Assembly (NCBI RefSeq): GCF_015206995.1
Contig: NZ_JADEXR010000024.1
Location: 1 to 59,121, forward strand
Length of the DNA stretch: 59,121 nucleotides
Reading direction: 5' to 3'
DNA from: an aff. Roholtiella sp. LEGE 12411
Lineage (GTDB): Bacteria > Cyanobacteriota > Cyanobacteriia > Cyanobacteriales > Nostocaceae
The position numbers and the translations under genes are program-made. How positions within the stretch are numbered: position 1 is the first letter of the stretch; the number at the start of each line of letters is the position of its first letter. Shown here piece after piece: positions 53,983 to 59,121 of the stretch. The notes under the pieces were generated by a model. The model was not told the DNA's origin and did no database searches. It was given only the letters and a program-made list of their open reading frames with translations.

Positions 53983-56139
53983 ATGGCAGAAGTTGATAAG
54001 TCAATATCCTTCGATGGACGGGATATTCGGCTGAAGGTCGGCCTATTAGCTCCCCAGGCTGGTGGGTCAGTTTTGATACAATCGGGGGACACTGCGGTTT
54101 TGGTGACGGCTACGCGATCGCAAGCCAGAGAAGGCATTGATTTTCTTCCGCTCACAGTAGACTACGAAGAAAGGCTATATGCCGCTGGTAGAATTCCCGG
54201 AGGAATTATGCGCCGGGAAGGTCGTCCACCAGAAAAAACAATTCTCACCAGCCGTCTTATAGATCGTCCCTTGCGTCCTCTGTTCCCTTCATGGTTACGG
54301 GATGACCTGCAAGTTATTGCCCTAACGCTATCGATGGATGAGCTAGTACCACCCGATGTACTGGCGGTTACTGGGGCTTCAATTGCTACCCTAATTGCCC
54401 AAATTCCCTTTAATGGGCCAATGGCGGCAGTGCGGGTTGGTTTAGTGGGAGATGATTTCATTATTAACCCCACTTATGCAGAAATTGAAGCTGGAGACTT
54501 AGATCTGATCGTAGCAGGTTCACCACATGGCGTGATCATGGTGGAGGCAGGAGCAAATCAGTTACCAGAGCGAGATATTATCGAGGCGATTGATTTTGGC
54601 TACGAAGCGGTACGGGACTTAATTAAAGCGCAGCAAGATTTATTGGCAGAATTGGGTCTACAAGTAGTGCAAGAAGCACCACCAGAGGTAGACCAGACGC
54701 TGGAAAACTATATCAGCGATCGCGCCAGCAGCGAAATTAAAAAAATCTTGTCGCAATTTGAATTCACCAAACCGGAACGCGATGCAGCTTTGGATATTGT
54801 CAAAGACACAATTGCAACTGCGATCGTTGAACTACCAGAACAAGACCCAGTTAAAATTGCCGCAACTATAAACAGCAAGGCACTTGGTAACACTTTTAAA
54901 GACATTACCAAGAAGTTCATGCGCCGACAAATCATCGAAGATAACGTCCGCGTTGATGGTCGCAAACTCGATGAAGTACGTCCCGTTTCTTGTTTAGTTG
55001 GTGTTTTACCAAAGCGAGTCCACGGCAGTGGGTTATTTAACCGGGGACTAACTCAGGTATTATCCACTTGTACTTTGGGTACACCAGGGGATGCCCAAAA
55101 CCTCAACGATGACATGCAGCTAGATCAACAAAAACGTTATCTGCATCATTACAACTTCCCGCCTTTCTCAGTCGGGGAAACCAAGCCAATGCGTGCGCCA
55201 GGAAGGCGTGAAATCGGTCACGGGGCATTAGCAGAGCGATCGCTCTTACCTGTACTACCATCGAAAGAACAATTTCCCTACGTGATTCGCATCGTATCGG
55301 AAGTACTTTCCTCCAACGGTTCCACCTCCATGGGTTCGGTGTGCGGTTCCACCCTAGCCTTAATGGATGCTGGTGTACCAATTCTCAAACCCGTCAGTGG
55401 CGCAGCAATGGGTCTGATTAAGGAAGGCGACGAAGTACGAGTCCTAACCGACATTCAGGGCATTGAAGACTTTTTAGGCGACATGGACTTCAAAGTTGCC
55501 GGGACAGATGCTGGGATTACTGCCCTGCAAATGGATATGAAAATCTCCGGACTGTCTTTGGAGGTTATCGCCCAAGCCGTCCATCAAGCCAAATCAGCCA
55601 GGCTGCACATTCTGGAAAAAATGCTCGCCTGCATTGAGCAACCACGCATTGAAACCTCACCCTATGCCCCACGTCTGTTAACAATCAAGATTGATTCAGA
55701 CATGATTGGTCTGGTTATCGGCCCCGGAGGCAAGACTATCAAGGGCATTACCGAGGAAACCGGTGCAAAAATTGACATCGAAGATGACGGCACCGTGACG
55801 ATTTCCGCTGTGGATGAGAGCAAGGCAAAAAGAGCACGTAACATCATCCAAGGTATGACCCGCAAGCTGCATGAAGGGGATGTCTACGTAGGACGCATTA
55901 CTCGGATTATACCAATAGGTGCATTTGTGGAATTTTTGCCTGGAAAAGAAGGCATGATCCATATTTCTCAACTAGCTGACTACCGTGTTGGTAAAGTTGA
56001 GGATGAAGTAGCAGTCGGAGACGAAGTAATTGTCAAAGTGCGCGAAATTGACAATAAAGGTCGGATTAATCTCACACGTTTGGGTATCCACCCAGATCAA
56101 GCAGCTGCGGCGCGAGAAGCTGCGGCAGTGAATCGTTAA
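53983..56139 (+). CDS. pnp: polyribonucleotide nucleotidyltransferase (PNPase)
   Basis: 718 aa. PNPase degrades RNA 3' to 5' using phosphate and, in cyanobacteria, also adds heteropolymeric tails. Seen: first RNase PH domain ([32 protein letters not shown]-like region at [14 protein letters not shown]), helical linker, second RNase PH domain with [67 protein letters not shown], and [22 protein letters not shown] (quoted in parts [14 protein letters not shown]). Then KH domain ([15 protein letters not shown]) and S1 domain ([21 protein letters not shown]). Full length for the family; AGAAGG precedes the ATG. Confidence 0.97.
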   Translation: MAEVDKSISFDGRDIRLKVGLLAPQAGGSVLIQSGDTAVLVTATRSQAREGIDFLPLTVDYEERLYAAGRIPGGIMRREGRPPEKTILTSRLIDRPLRPLFPSWLRDDLQVIALTLSMDELVPPDVLAVTGASIATLIAQIPFNGPMAAVRVGLVGDDFIINPTYAEIEAGDLDLIVAGSPHGVIMVEAGANQLPERDIIEAIDFGYEAVRDLIKAQQDLLAELGLQVVQEAPPEVDQTLENYISDRASSEIKKILSQFEFTKPERDAALDIVKDTIATAIVELPEQDPVKIAATINSKALGNTFKDITKKFMRRQIIEDNVRVDGRKLDEVRPVSCLVGVLPKRVHGSGLFNRGLTQVLSTCTLGTPGDAQNLNDDMQLDQQKRYLHHYNFPPFSVGETKPMRAPGRREIGHGALAERSLLPVLPSKEQFPYVIRIVSEVLSSNGSTSMGSVCGSTLALMDAGVPILKPVSGAAMGLIKEGDEVRVLTDIQGIEDFLGDMDFKVAGTDAGITALQMDMKISGLSLEVIAQAVHQAKSARLHILEKMLACIEQPRIETSPYAPRLLTIKIDSDMIGLVIGPGGKTIKGITEETGAKIDIEDDGTVTISAVDESKAKRARNIIQGMTRKLHEGDVYVGRITRIIPIGAFVEFLPGKEGMIHISQLADYRVGKVEDEVAVGDEVIVKVREIDNKGRINLTRLGIHPDQAAAAREAAAVNR

Positions 56140-56148
56140 ATCGATTTA

Positions 56149-56199
56149 GGATTTTAGATTGCATCTAAAATCCGCGATGCCAACGCATTTGGCATCGCC
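56149..56199 (+). terminator. hairpins after pnp
   Basis: Stem GGATTTTAGA (56149-56158) with 56164-56173, then a second hairpin GCGATGCC/GGCATCGC (56174-56199). No T run, so they may stabilise the 3' end rather than terminate. Confidence 0.35.
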
Positions 56200-56265
56200 G
56201 TATGCTTCTCTGAATCAATTGTCAAGAAGATTATGGAGCCGAACGACTGAAGTCGCGGCTATAAA

Positions 56266-56288
56266 AACAAAGCCTGCTTTCGCAGGCT
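56266..56288 (-). terminator. probable terminator of the DnaJ-C-like gene
   Basis: Stem AGCCTGC (56271-56277) with GCAGGCT (56282-56288). On the minus strand it is followed by TTTGTTTTT. A CGACTGAAGTCG half-palindrome lies beside it (56242-56254). Confidence 0.5.
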
Positions 56289-56333
56289 CGACGAAATTAT
56301 CCCAATTGAAAAAAATGTGACAGATAAACCATT

Positions 56334-56362
56334 GTAGAGACGTTGCAATGCAACGTCTCTAC
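56334..56362. repeat. 29-nt palindrome, arm GTAGAGACGTTGCA
   Basis: Identical to the palindrome at 50307-50335. It lies 43 bp past the stop codon of the 56405 gene, on the transcribed strand side. Confidence 0.9.
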
Positions 56363-56404
56363 CAAAGGATTTTTTGCAATCATTTAATTCTTTTATTAGA
56401 AATA

Positions 56405-57916
56405 TTAGGAATATAGTTTCGCCTCCAACTCTTTTAGTTGGCGTTTAGGATCATTTTTATTTCCCCCAAGAAATTTCCAAGCTGCATAACCTGCGCCAAA
56501 TGCAACAACGGCAGCCCCTCCAGTCATAACACCAACCCCGCCAAGAGCTGCCATAGCAGCACTATAAGCTGCCGCTCCTGATAAAGCACTAATCGCTGTA
56601 CCTGTACCAGCCACACCAAAGGCGCTCATAGCGGCCCAAGCTGTTCCAACAGCCGCTGCACTACTTGCAACTCCTACTCCTGCTGCGATTCCTAAATTCT
56701 TTTTCTCTTCAGAACCCATTTGAGCAATAGAAGCAACAGACACTAGAGCTGCTGCACCAATCAAAGCAGCTCCACCGGTGGCTACGGTTAATCCGCCTAA
56801 CATTCCTAAGCCACCCGTAGCAACAGAACCACCCCCTAATAAAGCTAAGGTTGCATTAGTTGCTGCACCTCCAAAAAAAGTACCAAATGCTGCTCCTGTT
56901 CCTGCTTTTGCGCCTATAGTTGTACCGATTGTTGTAACAGCAGGAACAACCCCAGATGCTTTTTTAACTGAGTCATAAACTTTTTTTACTTTGGCAAAGA
57001 TATCATCATCTTTTTGATTCTTTCCTTGACGGTTGGTTACTGGCTCACGCATCAACTTGTAAATTACTTTACAATCATCTGGGATATCAGAATTTAATAT
57101 GAGTGAATCTAATGAAATCAAGACCTCTTGTTCAGAAACTTCTTTAGCATCTCTAAGTTGAGAGTAGGCATCAAGTAGCTTGGATTTGTCTATACTGCTG
57201 GTGGAAGTACTAGAGGAACTATTAATTAAATCAACAATAAATAAATCAGTAGTAATTGCCCTAGATGTAACACTGTACTGAAAGTAAAATTCTTTGAGTT
57301 CGTTCGCAAGTGAAGAACTCTGAATAATAGAATCAAGATTATTAAGAACGTCAAAATCAGCTATACCTTCTCCTGCTCTGATACATTGGTATATTCCTTG
57401 CACTGACTGCTTCTCAGCTTCACTTAATTGAGATTTAGTCAAGGCATCTTCCAGACATTGTTCAATTTTTATCAATTTACAACTTTGACTAGAAATATTG
57501 TAGCGCTCACCAACTGATGACTCAGCCTTCGAGGAAGAAACTATAAAATCTAATAAGTGCAGAGCAGCTAAATCCTCAATGTAATTGGCATCTTTGATTA
57601 ACTGATAGATTCTTCTACATCTGATTTGGCTTTCTAGCTTAATATCTGCATTGGTTATCAATGAATTTACTGATTCTTCTATATTCAGATTTTGATCAAA
57701 TAAAGTGTGTAGAATCAGGACAACATTATTTCCCTGCAAACCACACTTTTTCATGCGTAATTTACCGCCTTCGGCAGTATTGGCTGGAATCTTGACTTCA
57801 TAGCTTTTTCCTGACCTTAATATAACTCTTTGAGTTCCACCCTCGCTGGCTGTCTGATAAGGTACAAAGACGTGATAGAACTCATCTTGTGAAAATTCTC
57901 TATTTGCCTGTGTCAT
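56405..57916 (-). CDS. DnaJ-C-like domain plus Gly/Ala-rich hydrophobic region, unknown function
   Basis: 503 aa, not assigned to a known family. Residues about 10-75 (DEFYHVFVPYQTASEGGTQ, then VILRSGKSYEVKIPANTAEGGKLRMKKCGLQG) resemble the substrate-binding fold of DnaJ C-terminal domains, but no J domain or zinc-finger Cys repeat is present. The middle (80-320) is helical. The last third is a long run of Gly/Ala-rich hydrophobic segments (TIGTTIGAKAGTGAAFGTFF, LGMLGGLTVATGGAALIGAA, SAMAALGGVGVMTGGAAVVA in parts), like glycine-zipper or membrane-active proteins, ending in a short basic tail. It may insert into membranes. It could be a stress- or conflict-related effector, but nothing in the neighbourhood proves that. 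Confidence 0.7.
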   Translation of the reverse strand: MTQANREFSQDEFYHVFVPYQTASEGGTQRVILRSGKSYEVKIPANTAEGGKLRMKKCGLQGNNVVLILHTLFDQNLNIEESVNSLITNADIKLESQIRCRRIYQLIKDANYIEDLAALHLLDFIVSSSKAESSVGERYNISSQSCKLIKIEQCLEDALTKSQLSEAEKQSVQGIYQCIRAGEGIADFDVLNNLDSIIQSSSLANELKEFYFQYSVTSRAITTDLFIVDLINSSSSTSTSSIDKSKLLDAYSQLRDAKEVSEQEVLISLDSLILNSDIPDDCKVIYKLMREPVTNRQGKNQKDDDIFAKVKKVYDSVKKASGVVPAVTTIGTTIGAKAGTGAAFGTFFGGAATNATLALLGGGSVATGGLGMLGGLTVATGGAALIGAAALVSVASIAQMGSEEKKNLGIAAGVGVASSAAAVGTAWAAMSAFGVAGTGTAISALSGAAAYSAAMAALGGVGVMTGGAAVVAFGAGYAAWKFLGGNKNDPKRQLKELEAKLYS

Positions 57917-58240
57917 GGTTTATTAATAAATGAAAATAATTCGCTAACAAAAATACTACCCAACTATCACCATGCTTGAAGTGATGAACATCCGAACAAA
58001 CACTGATAAAAATGCTTATTCATTTACAATTATTACCCAAAAACACGTTTTTTTCTAGCATTGGTTTTTCCTAGCCTGGGTAGGCTAGCTTTGTTCATGT
58101 AACCGCGATTTCAGCCGTATGGCTCATCTAGTCAACTACAAATACTCATTTTGTCAGTTTGTCTATTTAAGCTATGTCTGGTAAATAAAATAAATAGTCT
58201 ACATGATCGGCTGTTATTCTTACACTTGACACAAAGCATT
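57917..58240. other. intergenic region
   Basis: 324 bases. No gene seen besides the 5' extension of the DUF3146 frame. Contains CTAGCCTGGGTAGGCTAGC (58073-58091), a short inverted repeat. Confidence 0.4.
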
Positions 58241-58504
58241 GTGAGTGCTAAACGTCTGCCAGAAACCATTGCCCATGTCAAAATTACCCGCCAATCTTGG
58301 CAACACGGCTTCCTTGAGGGCGAAGTAAGTGCAGGTGACTTTGAATGGCATTTCCAGTGGCATTTCCGCCGGGGAGAACTTTCCGTTAAGCCTTCCCAAG
58401 GTCGTGCCTTAATTAAAGAACCTCTTGGTCGCTTCTTGGAGCAACAAGATTACCAGCTAGAGCCTGGAGGAGACTATGCTTTTACTATTCGGGCAGAACT
58501 GTAG
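58241..58504 (+). CDS. DUF3146 family protein
   Basis: 87 aa starting at GTG (58241). The conserved run AHVKITRQSWQHGFLEGEVS, GDFEWHFQWHFRRGELSVKP and KEPLGRFLEQQDYQLEPGGD, YAFTIRAEL characterises DUF3146, a small cyanobacterial family of unknown function. A longer frame back to 58151 gives 30 more residues without family similarity, so the GTG is preferred; AAAGCATT precedes it. Confidence 0.8.
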   Translation: MSAKRLPETIAHVKITRQSWQHGFLEGEVSAGDFEWHFQWHFRRGELSVKPSQGRALIKEPLGRFLEQQDYQLEPGGDYAFTIRAEL

Positions 58505-58512
58505 TCAATCAG

Positions 58513-58959
58513 TTAACTCTTAACTGATTCAGTTAGCCGATTTAAATATCTTTCGATCAAGAGAATGGCAACAATGTCATCTATTGGCCGTGGTGGCTGT
58601 CGCATACTCTGTGGCAATAGCTTTGTTAGCCCTTTAGGCGGGTACATCTGCCAATAGCGATCGCGTGCTTCTAAAGTTGTATAGCGCTCATCTACTAAAA
58701 TAATATTCAGCGGTTCGGCTAATTCCTGAGACATTCGCTGTTTCCACTGTTTAGCTGTGGTTTGGTCGCCCATGACCATCAAAGAGATGGGAAACTTTTG
58801 ACGCAGTGTATCAATAGTAGCGATCGCTTCTTTTGCAGGCACAACCTGGTGATAGTAGAGTTGCCGATCCAGTCCCATCACTGCTAAACCACACTTATCT
58901 CGACCTGGATCAAAGCCCAAGATGACTGGTTGTGTTGGCGAAAATTCACGGAAAGTCAT
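58513..58959 (-). CDS. YqgF/RuvC-like RNase H-fold protein
   Basis: 148 aa. The RNase H-fold motifs are ILGFDPGRDKCGLAVMG (first strand with Asp), SLMVMGDQTTAKQWKQRM, and VDERYTTLEARDRYW with the conserved D-E-R; a C-terminal PIDDIVAILLIERYL helix carries the last acidic residue. This is a cyanobacterial branch of YqgF, whose E. coli member acts in pre-16S rRNA processing; here function is inferred. It starts at ATG 58959, only about 35 bp from the end of the neighbouring IS element. Confidence 0.82.
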   Translation of the reverse strand: MTFREFSPTQPVILGFDPGRDKCGLAVMGLDRQLYYHQVVPAKEAIATIDTLRQKFPISLMVMGDQTTAKQWKQRMSQELAEPLNIILVDERYTTLEARDRYWQMYPPKGLTKLLPQSMRQPPRPIDDIVAILLIERYLNRLTESVKS

Positions 58960-59004
58960 ATAAAATTAGCTAAGATCCTAACTAATAATAGTGTTTGACA
59001 TACT

Positions 59005-59025
59005 CCCCACCATTGAATGGTGGGG
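59005..59025 (-). other. right-end hairpin of IS200/IS605 element
   Basis: Stem CCCCACCA (59005-59012) with TGGTGGGG (59018-59025), loop TTGAA, just downstream of the tnpB stop codon. Such subterminal hairpins mark the right end of IS200/IS605 elements and form the 3' scaffold of the TnpB guide RNA. The element probably ends near TTGAC at 58995-58999 (plus-strand reading). Confidence 0.6.
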
Positions 59026-59034
59026 ATTCTAGGC

Positions 59035-59121
59035 TCAAACAGCAATTGCAGGCAAAGCCCGACTTACATCGCCTAACCCAATGGTTGATGCCCCAACCAT
59101 TTGAATATTGAGTGCGGCGTT
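59035..59121 (-). CDS. tnpB: TnpB (IS200/IS605) C-terminal end, partial
   Basis: 28 codons visible: NAALNIQMVGASTIGLGDVS then RALPAIAV and stop. The pattern NAA.NI...GAST.GLGDV is the C-terminus of TnpB RNA-guided nucleases, just after the last catalytic Asp. The rest lies beyond the right edge of the window. The IS right-end hairpin follows at 59005-59025. Confidence 0.75.
   Translation of the reverse strand, partial: NAALNIQMVGASTIGLGDVSRALPAIAV

Noticed and set aside
1-59121. tRNA, rRNA, tmRNA or RNase P RNA genes
   Set aside because: No T-loop/acceptor arrangement or conserved rRNA segment was recognised on either strand by eye; a covariance-model scan could still find one.

Overview
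The window reads as a chromosomal segment of a filamentous, probably heterocyst-forming cyanobacterium (Nostoc/Anabaena/Fischerella-like). The reasons are the many GCGATCGC (HIP1-type) octamers in and between genes, heptanucleotide tandem repeats of the STRR kind, dispersed palindromes between genes, and cyanobacterial genes: raf1 (Rubisco assembly), menG (phylloquinone methylation), a Ycf37-like TPR protein and a DUF3146 protein. Housekeeping genes are rpmI-rplT, secA, pnp, glpK and a YqgF-like nuclease gene. No tRNA, rRNA, CRISPR array or prophage was seen.

Layout. 0-1.1 kb: a graveyard of transposase fragments (ISAzo13-like, ISH3-like) with a small palindromic element. 1.6-9.7 kb: methyltransferase, Uma2-fold protein with altered active-site residues, DUF445 protein, menG, REC-GAF regulator, raf1 and a GT39-type glycosyltransferase. 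10-14.9 kb: UvrD-type helicase, rpmI-rplT, periplasmic binding protein and Ycf37-like protein. 16-27 kb: a co-oriented minus-strand secretion island. In order of transcription it holds a C39-peptidase ABC exporter with Crp-like N-terminal domains, an HlyD adaptor, a parvulin/SurA-like protein, a 99-aa protein with a double-glycine leader, a 181-aa orphan and two RTX-type proteins. 28-36 kb: acyltransferase, stop-interrupted gene, hsp20, an exported protein with a 210-bp internal duplication, a zinc-ribbon gene paired with a duplicated-domain protein, glpK and a PAS-Crp regulator. 37-46.9 kb: AMP-forming ligase, BMP-type lipoprotein, diheme cytochrome c, secA, and a catalase-like gene between two methyltransferases. 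47-53.6 kb: Crp-like regulator plus receiver protein, then a SNF2 helicase-SWIM protein-Trypco1-like protein series. 54-59.1 kb: pnp, a DnaJ-C-like protein with a Gly/Ala-rich membrane region, DUF3146, YqgF-like gene and the 3' end of an IS200/IS605 tnpB running off the window.

The main candidate system is the 16-27 kb export island. The exporter has a complete catalytic triad (C323, H396, D412), and the 99-aa protein has a matching Gly-Gly processing site. The island would process and export that protein and possibly the RTX-type neighbours, with a nucleotide- or ligand-sensing domain on the exporter.

The second theme is repeat invasion of genes. Heptamer or low-complexity insertions lie in frame inside the UvrD-like helicase, the SNF2 helicase and glpK. 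A heptamer array forms the menG leader. A 29-nt palindrome family sits just after the stop codons of three minus-strand genes. All functions are inferred from reading the sequence; no database search was run.
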